Positions 13,354 to 29,688 of a DNA stretch of 64,000 bases are shown in pieces. The stretch's first letter is position 1. Every line of letters starts with the position of its first letter. The notes under the pieces were generated by a model. The model saw only the letters and a list, made by a program, of their open reading frames with translations, did no database searches and had not been told where the DNA came from. The position numbers and the translations under genes were made by a program. Source of the DNA: Earliella scabrosa (Eukaryota > Basidiomycota > Agaricomycetes > Polyporales > Polyporaceae); contig JABYQQ010000001.1 of the NCBI GenBank assembly GCA_022605405.1, positions 3,782,001 through 3,846,000 of the forward strand, read 5' to 3'.

Positions 13354-16353
13354 ATGTCGATGATGTCTCTCTCGCCCACGACGTCGACGTCGAACTACGA
13401 CGACCAGCCCAACGGCAAGCGGCGGCGCACGACGAGCTTCACGTCCCCGAACGGCCACGGCAGCCGGACCGAGATGGCGTCCGCGCAGGACTCGGCGTCG
13501 GGGGCGCATGGGATGGGCCCCGCGGTGCCGTCTGCGCACATCCCGAAGCGGGGCGCGCGGGCCTGCACCAACTGTCGCAAGGGCAAGAACAGGTGCGAAG
13601 GCGAGGTCCGTGCTCTCCGCTGCACCCATCATCCTCTGCCGCCGGTACTGACTTACCCGCTCCCTCTCGTCCCCCGTCCCGTCTGCCCGCCCGTCCGCCC
13701 GGCCCGGCCCCCTCAGGCTCCCTGTCGACGCTGCCAACTGAGCGGCGCCCAGTGTGTGTTTGAGAAGCCAGAGAAAAAGAACGTCCAGGCGTTGTCCTCG
13801 GCCAGCGTCGAGTGAGTCCTCTCTCCCCGCCGCCACCATGTCCGCCGTCTTATGTTCGATCCACCATCTCCCCCGCCCCCGCCACACAGGCGTCTCTCCC
13901 GCCTCGAGGGCCAGTATCTCGTACGTCTCTCTGCCCCCCTCGTCTCGTGCCGTCGCTCATCCGCCCGGCCGCGTGCTCGTCCAGGTCATGCAGAGCCAGA
14001 TGATCGGCATGCAGTCCTCCCTCGACCGCATCCTCACCGCCATCCAGAGCCAGGGCCAGCCCCTCGTCCAGCAGCCCCCGCCCCCGCCCGTCTACCACGG
14101 CAATTCCTCCCGCAACAGCCCCGCGATCTCCGGTCCGCTCCCGCCCATCCGCACCCATTCAGAGTCCTACAACCCCGGCGGCCCAGGCGAGGGGCCCTCT
14201 CGTCCGAGGACGTTCCCCCCGCTCCCGGGCTTCGCCCCGCCGGTACGTGTCCAGCTTTCCCCGTCGTGTCAGTCGCCCTCTTGCTTCTTGCCTGACCATC
14301 GTTCCCCCGCCAATCAGCCGCACAAGTACGCGACGTACGGCATCGTGCCCAGCACCGCGCCTTCTTCCGACGACGAGTCCGAGGACACCCTCCCCCGCTC
14401 CACGCTCAACGCCCCCATCGAGGCCCTCCAGGGCCTCGCCAATGCAGCGGCGGAAGCGGCCGCCGCGCCGTCCGCGTCTCCCCCGAGGTAAGTAGTTTCC
14501 GATGATGCGGTAAATGGCCGCTCACGTCTCTTTTTCCAGGGTCAAGAAGCGGAAGCGGGCTGAGCCCACCCCGCGCAACGCGTTCCCTCACGTCGTCGAG
14601 AAGGTCAGCTTCTGTCCCGCCGCTCGTTTGGGACCGTCCTGCTCACTGCGTTGGTCATAGGGTCTCGTCTCTGATACGGAAGCACGCGAGCTCTACCATA
14701 TGTACGTCCCGTCCGCCTCATCACCACCAACACCTCAGAGACCGATGCTCACGCCGACGTTCCCCGTGCAGATTCTTCTCGGGATGCCACATCTTCATCC
14801 CCGTCTTCGACCCGAGCTACGACACGTACGAGGGGCTCATGGAGCGCACGCCCTGGACCATCGACGCGATCCTCGCCGTCGCGGCCAAGATTCGGAGCGG
14901 GACCGGGCCGCTCATCCCCGCGTTCTACAAGTGTCTCGAGGAAGCGCAGGGCATCGCGCGTTCGTCCCTCTTCGGCCCGGTCGTGCGCAAGGAAGCGGTG
15001 CAGGGGATGCTCATCCTCGCCGCTTGGAGCACCAACGGCTGGCTTCCCAGCGGCCACGCCATGCGCATGGCGCTCGACCTCGGCCTCCACCGCGCGCTCG
15101 AGAAGCTCGCCGACGACGGCGGGAAGAAGCGCAGCGAGGACGAGGAGCGCGATCTAGGTACGTCCCCATCTACACGCGCGCTGCTCCACCCTGCTTACCA
15201 TGTGTCTGCAGTGGTGTCGGCCCGCATCTGGCTTGCGCTCTACTGGTTCGACCACCAGATGAGCCTGGGGACCGGGCGGCCCATCGTGCTCCGCGATGAG
15301 AGCTCGATCCGCCATTGCCGCCTGCTGCTCTCGCATCCGATGGCATCCCCGACAGATGTGCGCCTCATTTCCCAGGTCGAGCTCATTGCTCAGAAGAGTG
15401 CGTGCCTATTCTCCTATCCCCTTGCCGTGGTTCACGTTTGCTGACGAGCCGGGGCAGCCCAAATCTACGAGACGCTGTCTCCGCTGAATGGCCAAGTGAA
15501 CCACAGCACGCTCTCGTTCATCCGACGTGCGAACATCGCGCTGGACAAGTGGTGGGCCGACTGCGACGAGCTTCACCGTACGCATCTGCCCCCGCGCGCT
15601 GCCCGCCTGCTGACACGCACCGCAGGGCAAACGATGGACGAGGAGGCGCTCCCGCGCAAGATCCTCGCCGGCGAGCTGCACTACGCCAAGCTCTGGCTCG
15701 TCTGCGTCGCGCTCCGCGGCGTCTCCTGGGACAAGATGCCGTTCGAGCAGCGCGAGCTCGCGTTCCAGGCCAAGGACGCAGCGTCCAACTGCCTCTCGAA
15801 CCTGCTCGACTCGCCGACGTACCGCGCCGCGCTCCGCTACGCCGTGCACGACACGCTCGTCATGGCCGCCTTCTCCGGCCTCTTCCTCCTCAAAATGGCG
15901 AACCTCTTCCCCGCCGAGCTCGACCTCGCCGCGATCACGATCCAGGTCGAGCAGCTCGCGCAGCTCCTCTCCGACGTCGCTGCCGAGCGCTACGCCCTCA
16001 CGCTCCGCATCATGCTCGCCAACCTCCGCCGCAAAGTCGGCATGCCCGCACACCAGGGCGGCATGGGCGACCCCACCATGATGGGCCCCGGCGGTGGGGG
16101 TGGAGGGGGTCAAGGGGGCGCGCCCCCGGCGTTCTTGGACCCGAGCATCGTGCCCCCGCCGCCGTTCACGGTCGAGGAGGTCGGCCCGTGGGCGCACGAC
16201 CAGCGCATGTTCAACACGATCCCGCTCTGGCTCCAGGAGCAGAACCTGACCGACCTCGGCCTGCCCGTCAACGGCTCGGACGGCATCTTCCTCCAGATGG
16301 GCCACACCAACGGCTGGATGGGCGATTTCCCGCAGATGCCCGAGGCGTGGTGA
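13354..16353 (+). CDS. Zn(II)2Cys6 fungal transcription factor
   Basis: Exons 13354-13605, 13717-13811, 13890-13920, 13985-14242, 14318-14487, 14540-14603, 14661-14701, 14772-15157, 15212-15397, 15458-15577 and 15626-16353 join to 777 codons (776 aa). The DNA-binding domain is CTNCRKGKNRC, an intron, then CRRCQLSGAQC (C-x2-C-x6-C-x5-C-x2-C-x6-C), so exon 1 carries three cysteines and exon 2 the other three. A short heptad-like segment (RLSRLEGQYL, then VMQSQMIGMQ) after the finger suggests dimerisation. A Pro/Ser-rich linker leads to a fungal-specific transcription-factor domain (~residues 310-640; YFSGCHIFIPVFDPSY-type and ALDLGLHRAL motifs). A glycine run precedes the acidic C-terminal tail. 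Nearest recognised types are basidiomycete PriB/PrtT-like regulators; the target genes are unknown. I chose the ATG at 13354 because it follows a leader with no conserved sequence; two further ATGs lie within ten bases. Confidence 0.93.
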
Positions 16354-16973
16354 AGGTGAACCGACGCATGCGCGGCGGGTCCGGGTGTCGCTAAGGCTTG
16401 GTGTTGGAGCCTGCACTCGCCGGCGGCCGCTGCAGTTACATATAGAGAAAACGCTGCGTGGCCGCGTCGTCCCGAGGCAGCCCCCGCTCGCTCGCTTCCG
16501 ATACATACACACTCCCTATATCCCATCGCTCTACTCCTCGAAAAGTAGGTGTACGATCCCCGGTCGATAGGCGTAGCGTACTGTACATTATTTCTTGTCA
16601 CTCTTGCCCGGCAAGCTGTCGCCCCGTTCCGTCCTCTTCCGCGAGTCCCGCTGTATCGTCGTGTCGTCCCATCGTCTTGTTCTCTCTGTCGTCGCGCTCG
16701 TCGTGGTGGTCTGACCGTTTCCTGTTACGTATCTTCTCGAGCTTCCTTTCTGCCTCTCCTCTCCTCTCCTCGGCTCGGCATGCCTGCTTTGTATCCGGCG
16801 TTTGTAGTGGCCCCTCTGACCTGTTCCTGTCTAATTGTTGAAAGGTGTTGAAGCGAATCGCCCGAATGTCTGTCATATGTTTTTGATTCTCATAGCTGTC
16901 CCGAGCGTTGATACATGCAGGCCAACGGAACCGGTGCGTATGTAGATACATGGGTTGATCGGGAGTCAGTCCA
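16354..16973. other. Convergent intergenic region (two 3' UTRs)
   Basis: About 620 bp between the convergent regulator and BZW genes. It is pyrimidine-rich (TCCTCTCCTCTCCTC-type tract near 16755) and holds no protein-like frame. It most likely contains both 3' UTRs. Confidence 0.5.
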
Positions 16974-18653
16974 TCACTCCTCGTCTTCGTCCTCGCTCTC
17001 CTGCTCTTGCAGAAACTGCGGGAGCCGAGCGGTCAGCACATTAGCTCAGCGATGAGAGTCGATGTGACGCCCTAACCTTGACAAGGGGCTGCGTCGCCTG
17101 CAGGAAGTGCTGCCTGCCCTGCGGCTTCGACCCCTTCTGGTGCCAATAAATGATAGCTTGATCAGAAATACAGTCCTTGTTGTACAGAACCTGCATGCGC
17201 CGCAACAGAGGTCAGCCATCGGTCGCGAGAGAGGCGATTGGGGCACCGACTTTGAGAACTTGCGGGAATGCCTTGATGATGCGCGTGTCTTCATAACAAT
17301 ACACTTGGACCGTGTTGATGAGGGCAACCTCGGTCTTGGGGCCGTTGCAGAACGGCTCTAGGATGTCGGAGAAGTTCTGGACAATAATAGGTCCATCAGC
17401 AATCCTCCACGGCAAGAAGACAAGACGCACGGTAATCTCGCGAAGGGCAAGCGCCTCGTTCTGGTCCTGGCGCGCACTCCACTCGACGGACGAGATGAGG
17501 CCCTGCCAGATGCACGAGACCAGCTCCGACTCGGGCAGCGGCTGCTCCTCCTGGCGGGCCTTGATCGCGGCGACGATGTCCGCGTGCGAGTCGCCGTTGG
17601 CGAGCATCTCTTGCAGCTGCTTGATGATGCCGTCCTTGAGGGACGCGTACTGGCGCTTCGTCCACCACTCCGCGACCTGCGGCAGGCCCGCCTTGCGGAA
17701 GTGCTCGTCGAGCGTCTTGTCGTCGCGCTTGTTCTCGGGGAAGAAGAGGAGCAGGTCCTTGATGCCCCCGCGCTTGAGCGTAGACGCGAGGTGCTCCATC
17801 GACTGCGCGCTGAGGTATGCGCGGAAGATGAGCGTGATCATGTTGGCCGACAGGTCTGTGACAGGGAAGGCGGTGGTGGGCGGGCGGTGCGTTCAGCATT
17901 CTCGCATGCAGGCCGAGCGGAAGGGCACGCACCGTTTTTGACGAGATGGTCCTTCGTCAGACTCTGCAGGCAGCTTGCGCTCGCGAGGCCCTGGGCGAGC
18001 AGGAGACCGGTTGCGACGGCCATCTTCTCCCTCTGTATCTCCGGCCACCTGTTCATGTACTGCATGAGGTTGGGTAGGGTGGTCTGTTCGAGAGGCCGCT
18101 GGAGATACTTGTATCTAAGGACCAAAGCTTGAGTCGTTGGATATCGTGTGAGGACCATAGAGTTTGGAATGGGTGTATGCGGAAACCGCAGAAGTATGAA
18201 GAGAACGCTCACCTCCGGATGAGTTTGTTCAAGACCTCGACATACTGCTTCACGTCCGCCACGTCCACAGGCTCCTTAGCGTTGAGGAACGAGAACGGAG
18301 ATAGCGGCGTGCCGTCGTCGACGTACTGCCCGCCGGGCTGGAGAAGGCCGCCGACGAGGAGGATCTCGAACAGGGCGTCTGCATACTTCAAGAACTCGAG
18401 GGTCGAACCAGCTTGGACTAGTTTGTTGGTGACAGCGTCGAAGTCGCTGGGCGGGACGTTCTCAAGGTGCTTGAGCAGTTGATCTCTGAAAACTGGGGTG
18501 GTCCGCGGTGGGATGAACAAGGGCGAAGACGGGGGAGACTGGAGGCCACTGACCGGTGGGTTCGTGTTTGGCTTGAGCCTTGACGGCACCTTTCCTGGCT
18601 TTGATGCGGACCCCCTGCAGCGAAGGCTTTGCAGCGGCTGATTGCTGAGACAT
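16974..18653 (-). CDS. eIF5-mimic protein (BZW family, C-terminal W2 domain)
   Basis: Exons on the minus strand: 18653-18554, 18492-18213, 18114-17933, 17855-17251, 17190-17077, 17015-16974; 441 codons, giving 440 aa, close to the usual ~420. The N-terminus (MSQQSAAAKPSLQG, then a basic patch) and the FRDQLLKHL start of the MIF4G-like HEAT region are typical of BZW1/2. The C-terminal W2/eIF5C domain holds VLYNKDCISDQAIIYWHQKG and ends in the acidic tail QEQESEDEDEE. In animals these proteins compete with eIF5 for eIF2 and eIF3 and tighten start-codon selection; a similar cytoplasmic role here is inferred from family. Budding yeast lacks this gene, which fits a basidiomycete origin. Confidence 0.96.
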
Positions 18654-18899
18654 CCACAGGTTTCGACGTGCTCGACGAAAGTTGTGGAGAGGGAAGAGGT
18701 GCGCTTGCGCTGCAAAAGTGGCCAGCGGCAGTACGCCTGATCGAGCTTGATCCTCATCACTGTCCCAATTAGGCAGGCATATTCATTGCCCTCAATTTCA
18801 GCCAGTCTCCCTTTCGTTGATCCTCACACTATCATCCAGTCGTATTATGGTTGTTTTACGGTACAGGATCACATAACAGAGGCACGAGGGGCGCAGGGT

Positions 18900-21749
18900 T
18901 CATCGCAGCATGGCCGTGCTCGAGAACTTCCTCGGGCGGGGCGGCACGACCACGCAAGATCCCACACTGCTCGTCGCACCTAGTAACTCCGTTCGCGAAG
19001 ACCTCGCGGGCCTGACGTCAGGGTCTGCCTCCTTCGACTGCGCCTCCATGTGACGCAATGTCTTCTCCAGTCGTTCTCGACCATTCGCACCGAGCTTGTC
19101 CACCGGAGTTCCGACGCCAGAGACTTCCGCGGCCTCCGCGACCTCGCATAGACTCAGAAATCCGCCTAGACGAGCGATTGCGAGCCTCTCCAAGGTATCC
19201 AAGTCTCGTGAGTCGTCTTCAGATAGCCCCAGAGTATGGTCAAGCGCGATGACCTTCTTCGTCCATTCGCCGACGTCTTTCCGTCCGCCGGCTTTGGTTA
19301 GATGACGAGAGACCTCGAGCGTATGCTTGCCACGATGCAGCCGGAGTCGGATCGCTTCTTTATCAGCTGTGTGTTCATCTTCCCCGGCAGGCATAAGGAT
19401 CTCCACATCGCCAGGAGGACCATTAGACATGAGAGTGCATTTGGCATCGAAAGCGTAGTGGACCAACTGTGGGGCTAAGTCAGGAATGACATCCATGTCG
19501 TTGAGTAGTGGCTGGAACGCACCTTGGGGATTCGCGAGTTCAGCTGATCGACGAGTTGGGCGGCATCCTGGTATATCTTCATGTACTTCGCGGGCAAGCT
19601 ATCAGTAGAGAACGTGGCGATCGGCTCAGCGAGACAGCATGGAGTGCTCAGATGAGGCGCGTCATATATCTCGACCTGATGTCATGTGAGTTCGGCGGGT
19701 CACCGTGTGTCCATCCACAGGATTACACGCACCTTTGTGCCATCGGGGCGTATGACCAGAACCTCTTTTCCTGGACGCCCCTTACGTCGTTCTCCCTCTC
19801 GAAAGTCGACAAGCAGAGACTTTGAAGGTAGCACTACCAGTTGTCCACGCGACACCTTGTATGTTTGGGGCTTGAGCCTGCGCGTGTTGATGTTGGAGAT
19901 TGAGAGCTGTGAGTGCACTTGATGCTTAGTGGCTTGCTGAGGGTTGTGCCTTGTGGGGTTCCGACCACGGGAGACCGCAGTTGAGGTCGTCGCTCCGGAG
20001 AATATTCTAGGCAAGGGTATCTCGGCGGAAGTGGGCATATCGCGAGGACGAGGAGCGCAGGGATCAGACAGAACGCGCTTGAGCTGAGATCGAGGAGACG
20101 CTAGTGACGTCCGTGGACCAGATTGAAGCGAGACAGCTGCAGGGAGGGGTCGAGCCAGTGAATCTTGCCATGTCGCCACAGAAGAGACGCTAGGAGTACC
20201 GGAGTCCGCTGTCAGGGCTGGAGTCGGTGGCCGGGAACCGATGTCAAAGTCGCCAGGTGCCTCAGCGTATGGTTGGACAGAGGTAGCGTTCAGAACGGGA
20301 GCGGAAACGATTCGCCTTTGAGGCTCTTCGATCAAGTTCAACCCGTCGTCGTCTTGATAGTAGTTTGTAATGTCGTCGAGCGGTGTCCTGGTGGCAACAA
20401 GGGGATATTGTGGCTTGGAGGGTGGTTTCTTCACAAGGTTCGGACGGAGGCGAGAAGGGTTGAGAGACAGAGACGATGGGTACGTCTTGGACGGGTTTCT
20501 ATGACTGATTTGAACATATGTGGTTGGGGAGCTGCTTGCCGTCGTTGTTTTCCTGGGCGATAAAGAGTGCACGGGCAGCGCAGGGTTGAAGAACGGGTGG
20601 GAGAGTAGTCGGTGAATCGGTGTACGATCATGAGGATTCTGCGAGGTTCCCGTCAGCCATATGCAGCAGACAAGCAGCATGTGACTACCTTCTGGAGGAG
20701 TCCGGAGATAAGATCCTTCGCCTCGTAGGATGCTGAATCAGGTAGCGCATACCGTGCACTACATATATTGTCGAAGACGTCCTCTGGATTCGACGCCTAT
20801 AGATGTTGGATCAAGACATTGCGAGACATTATGCAAAGAACCGAACGTACATCAAACGCGGGAAGCCCCGAAAGACAGGTTAGCAGTACGCAACCCAGCG
20901 ACCAGATATCGACAGGGAAGCCGTATGCGTGTCCGGACAGAATTTCGCTACAGATTTGTGAGTATATGCGCCTCTACGTCATGCCATGATACGCCTCTCA
21001 CGGAGATATGTAGTTTGCTGAGCCGCAAAAGCCTGACACGGTAGAGACGTAAGTCGGAAGTCGTATGGCGGAGCCGAATCCAGATAGTTTCTAGAAAGAG
21101 AAGTCAGTGCTGCAACGTTACATGATGTGAGAAATCAACAGCTCACTGGTCTCCATTCGGATGTCAGCAGGATGTTGCTTGGTTTGATGTCTCGATGGAG
21201 GACGCGTTCTTTCTTCAGATAGACAAGTGCGTCGACGAGAGCCCTTGCCAGGCCACGCAGTTGATCTTCTCTTATTTGAGGTGTTTCAAGCGAACTGAGG
21301 TGCTGTGCAAGACTACGGTTCTCGCAGTACTCCAGTACCTGATAGAATCCGGAAGGCGCGAAGAAGGACGAACTCAGGAATACGATCGAGGGGTGGCATA
21401 GAGTTGCATGCAGAGACGCTGGTTGAGAAGTGTTCGTTGTGTCGTCACTTTGCAGTTGGGACACTGTCTATGTTGTGGAAGGCAAGGTCTCTGGGATGTT
21501 CGAACAGGTTTGGGAAGCGTGCTTACCTTCTTGATCGCCACATTGCGGCCACGCATCCGTCCCCGCTTGCATGTCGCGCGGTATACAGTACAGAGCAGAC
21601 CGCTGCATATTTCCTCGTGTATCTCGTAGTTCTAATATTCACGCAGTTGAATAGCTAAGCGGGCGGATAACACAGAAATGTACACTCACGAAGAGGGTGT
21701 CAATCGGATGCGATGACGAAGCTTGACTTGGGCTGCTAGCATCGCTCAT
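18900..21749 (-). CDS. PLK4/SAK-like polo kinase with cryptic polo box; DFG replaced by GFG
   Basis: Exons: 21749-21690, 21631-21527, 21467-21147, 21090-21002, 20947-20851, 20796-20689, 20638-19733, 19675-19523, 19466-18900; 802 codons (801 aa), frame closed. Kinase domain ~residues 21-260: beta-3 lysine in NVAIKK, hinge VLEYCENRSLAQHL, catalytic loop VLHRDIKPSN (His at ~146), SPE in place of APE, DIWSLGC. The residue expected to be the DFG aspartate is glycine: codons 163-168 read K-L-S-G-F-G. After a Ser/Pro-rich linker comes a cryptic polo box (~490-610) with GQLVVLPSKSLLVDFREGE and APHLSTPCCLAEP, features that separate PLK4 from other polo kinases. PLK4 drives centriole duplication in animals; mushrooms have spindle pole bodies, so the role here is open. 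With the metal-binding Asp missing, it may be a pseudokinase or unusually weak. Confidence 0.9.
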
Positions 21750-22172
21750 CTGTGGGGCACGGGCGAGGCAGACACAGCGCGCGTCGCTGCCAAGATGGCG
21801 GTGAGTATGGGTGTCTCTGGAACGCTGCAAGATGGCGAGATGGAGGGCAAACCAGAACTTGACGCGTTGTGGCTGAACTGCGTTTGGTAGCCACGTGCCA
21901 GTCTAGCCTTTCGTGGCAGGCGGCGCTATCAAGCGCTCAAACATTGGTACTCAAGTTGGGTCCTGCTTGAATCCATCGACTAAGTCTAGTTGATCGTGAG
22001 AACATGAAATTCGTCTACAAAGGTCGTGATTGAAGTAAAAATCTATAGCGGAACGTTCTTTCATCATGCTCGTATCCTCTGAACAGCTCCCTTCCGCCCC
22101 CTTCCCCTGCGAACCGCGACAGCACCTTCGCGCCCCCACCTCGGGCACGAGCTCGGCTGCCGCATGCCTATG
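21750..22172. other. Promoter-side spacer of the PLK4-like gene
   Basis: About 420 bp upstream of the PLK4-like start and downstream of the ATPase stop; both genes are on the minus strand. It has short frames only and nothing recognisable. Confidence 0.4.
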
Positions 22173-26081
<3,909 letters not shown>

Positions 26082-26190
26082 GTTGTGTGCTGTTGTGGTG
26101 TATGGAACACAGGGCTACGTCGCCGAATAAGGAGGGTCGCACAGGGTGTCACTGCGGGGACGGGGTGAGAATGGATAAATCTGTCGCGGC

Positions 26191-26196
26191 TTATAT
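26191..26196 (-). promoter_or_regulatory. TATA-like element of the ENA ATPase gene
   Basis: Minus-strand ATATAA within GGCATATAAGCC lies about 110 bp upstream of the ATPase start codon. The spacing is right for a fungal core promoter. Assigned on motif and position only. Confidence 0.5.
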
Positions 26197-27143
26197 GCCA
26201 TTGCATCCCGACGGCTCATTCTCAAGCCTTAGGCTTGGCATAGTATACATGCCGGACGCCCCGATGGGCTCCTCAGCCTCCTCTTGTAGCAAAAACCGCG
26301 CATGACAGGATCCGTCGGCGGGTCGGGAGAAAAGTCTTGGCACTACGCCTTGGCGCCTGGATGTCCTGACCCTGATTTCCTCCGCTACTGACAATGATTC
26401 ATGGAATGAACACGTTAGCAACTTAGGGTACAGCGCTTCAATAGATACTTACGCAAATGAAGTGGTTGAGTATAGAAGTGTGCCACGCGTGCAGGGATGA
26501 ATGCGAGTCAAACAAGCGTCAACACCCAACAATATCCTGTAGGCGCCCGACAGACGCCTCTCCTTGAAGTTGAAGCTCCTTGATCGTGACACTGAGCCGC
26601 CTCCTCAACGAGCTCGAGGAGCAAGAGTCTAGGAAGATACATAAGCACGTACTACGTGTTCCGTCAACATCGTGCTTCCCGGTTCCCATTTTTACTTCGA
26701 CGCTCAGCAGTCTCAACTGGGATCCTCGGCGCTTAGCGAGAACGCATGTGCGTCGGCACAGTGTCGGCACTGCTCGGCAGACTGACACCTTCGCCTTGGC
26801 CCTGCGTCGCGTTATCATTCTATGTACATAGCCCCACTCAGTCGTTATCGCACGACTGGGACCTTCACGCAAATATCATGTATGTGCACAGCGCGCGGCG
26901 CCCAATCGTCAAGCTATGCGATCATGCTGGGAAGCAGCTTGTTCCGCTTGCAAACCTTCGGTTGGTACAAGCTTACATTCGGTATTACCACCGGTATATC
27001 GAGACAATCGCCTTTGTTAGCCACCGTGATGTCAATTGAATAGCTGCACAATATCAAAGAACCAATAGAAGGGCGATATAAGAAACGTCGAGTAGCGTAG
27101 CGCAGTCCACATAGAAAGTCAACAACACCAAGGTACAGCACCA
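26197..27143. other. Intergenic region between the ATPase promoter and PNS1 3' end
   Basis: About 950 bp with only short frames on both strands. It holds the upstream region of the ATPase and the 3' flank of the PNS1-like gene; no other gene or repeat was seen. Confidence 0.4.
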
Positions 27144-29688
27144 TTACACCCTTGGAACTCCCTGGACGACGTCGGGGTAAGTTGAAGCAATGAGCTGTAC
27201 CGGTACGCGTATTATCAGTCTTGATTCAACAGCAGAGAAGACGAAAGACGCAGAACGTACTGCGAACAACTCCGGAGCCCGAATAGCAAGAACCTGTGGG
27301 TCCTCGCCCAATCCAACGAAGCTGCACAAGCGGATCCCGTCAGCGACTAACGAGAAAGCAGGACTTGATCGATACTCACATCGTGGACACACCAGCCTCG
27401 ATCGCGGACGAGAGCGTCAGCGCTGATGAGGGAAGAACAAGCGATATCAGCAAGACTAGGTCACAATCTCGATGCCGCTTATCACTTACAGCATTGGAGT
27501 CCAATCAAGAACGCGAATAGTAACACCGGTGCCGTGTACTGTCCATCAGCGTTGTATGACGGGTTGGTGTCTAACATTCGTTAGTAGCTACTCTATCATC
27601 ACGGAACTGGTTGGATGAAACTCACAGCGTAGATATAGGTATGCGAACAGTGAACAGAGAAGACCCGTCACGTAGGCACCCCAGGTGAGGGCTGTTAGAA
27701 TAGTCAATCTGAGTATCATCGTACGTTATCAAGTTTGAAGTACGTACTCATGCCGACAAGAGAGTCGTTGATGATGGCGTCAATACCACGGTCTGTGAAC
27801 AGACGCCAAGTGTCCTTCGCTGCCTCGATGTATGGCTTGCCGTACAGGGCTGTGTGCGCACGTCCAGAATCAGCCAATGGGGGTCATCTCGCTGACATAT
27901 GCACCAGTCCTACTCACCGATCTCGATGTATGCGTAGCTTTGAGCACGATATCAGCTTCTGAGACGTTGGATAGAACAGAGAGCTCCTAGGGCAACTCAC
28001 CGGTTGAAGTATTCAACCATTCCCTCGATGCATCCGATGAAGCACTCTGCGCAAAGGAAGAGACACGCTTCCACAGCTGCGAAACATAGTGTCAGCCATC
28101 GTTTGCGCGATATCCTGAGGTCTCGATCGTGGACACTCACGATGGCCATCGGCATTTGCGCTGTTGCGCGCAACGTTGAGGATCATTCGGATCAACTCGA
28201 GGATGGTCACAATGAGGGAGCCGAACGCGATGGAACCAAGCGACAGAGTCGAAGCACGGACGAACGCCGAGAGCGTGGGGTGCGGAGGCTAATCAGTGGC
28301 ATGTTAAGTCTACGCCTCTTTGGGGATATCGTTGTGTAGAATAGCGTACCATGAGACCCTGCTCACGAGGTCCGAAGTAGTACCAGCCTATACGATGACA
28401 TCGACATCAGTGCATGATATGCGCATATGGACAGTGTACGAGACTCACTGCCGAAGGGTCCGCCGGCCAAGGTCGCGAGCGCAACATTGCCGATAACCTG
28501 CGAAGTCCACAAATAGCAGAACGTCTCGTAGACAATGAGGCCGATGAGCGTAGCGGAAGAGCATGATTCGCCGGCACTGCAGGCTAGTCCGTTCCTATCA
28601 GTGAGTGATGCACACCACGCAATCCACATGCTTACTTGGGCTTCCAGGAGTGTACCGTACGTAACTGGACATGCATAGCAGTTAGGATCCTGGACGTAGT
28701 ACACACGGGGTAGGCACTTACGTCGCGACCACAGTGAATGTGTACCACCTGCAGCGCACATGGCCATTAGAAACGCATTTCGCAGGTGACACAGGCTCCA
28801 CTTACACGCTAAGAGCGGCCTGCAGGATGAGTGAGGTGAACGCTACGACGTATACACTTGTATGATGCTTGGTCACATCCATGGTAACCTGTAGAAGAAG
28901 GGATGCCAATGGAATGCGAGACCGGTAGCCCCAGTATGCAAGGACGGAGAGGAGAGCGATGATCGTGAAGATGATAGCGCCAGAGTAATACTTGGTGATC
29001 CAGTAGTATATGCAGATTGCTCTAGAGCCAGGACTTCAGCACTGATCCCACGACGGAAACGAGCATGAACCCACATGTTCAGGAGGATGGAGAGAACCAA
29101 GGTGATGTGCATGATGGCCTTCGTGAACGCGCGCGTGAGCATGAGATATATGGTGGACAACAGGAGTGCGGCTCCCGTAACAAATAGCAGGAGGATCGCG
29201 GTGTGGCTGCAGACCGTCGGGTGCATGTTCAGTGTCTGCGCAACACATTGACGGTAGATACGAGACTTGGACACTCACTAGTTCAAGGTAACAGACCCGC
29301 CGGTCGCGCCCTTGCCCACACCACCTCCAAGCCCACCTGCATCTCCAAACTTCGAGATGGTGATGATTGAAACGATGATGAACCCGATGAACTGTACGCA
29401 AGCAGCCCGAACGTCGGCATGAGCCACACAACCTGAGCACGAGCATCGGCTCACCTGGGCAATGAAGAGGGCGAGGAATATGGGGTCATTGATCCTCTTC
29501 TTCGGCTTGAACCTCTCTCCCGCATATGGGTCCTTCTGGTCTCCGCCATACCCATACCCTCCTTGTGGTTGTCCGAATCCGCCTTGTGGCGGATAGTTTG
29601 GCGCGTAGTTCGGGGTCGGACCAGGTATTGGAGCGTTAACGGGTTGGTACGGGTGTGGTGGTGCAACAGATGGGTTCCACCCGGACAT
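27144..29688 (-). CDS. PNS1 / choline transporter-like (CTL) membrane protein
   Basis: The N-terminus is Pro/Gly/Tyr/Gln-rich and hydrophilic (MSGWNPSVAPPHPYQPV, with QGGYGYGG repeats). RINDPIFLALFIAQ and FIGFIIVSIITISKFG then open the first membrane segment, the usual start of fungal PNS1 proteins. Many small exons follow, each carrying one or two hydrophobic helices (for example HTAILLLFVTGAALLLSTIY near 29230-29150). The C-terminal exon carries FVGLGEDPQVLAIRAPELF and, after a last intron, the tail ending YPDVVQGVPRV, where the CTL family has its conserved end. Family members are multi-pass plasma-membrane proteins; choline transport is shown for animal CTLs but not established for fungal PNS1. 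Intron boundaries in the central part were not all resolved. Confidence 0.9.

Noticed and set aside
15406..16512. 368-codon minus-strand frame opposite the transcription factor
   Set aside because: Antisense of the last exons; composition is typical of GC-rich antisense reading, no family motif.
26274..26280. GAGGCTG on the minus strand ~195 bp upstream of the ENA ATPase, like a calcineurin-response core
   Set aside because: A single 7-mer in a GC-rich region is expected by chance; no second copy in the promoter.
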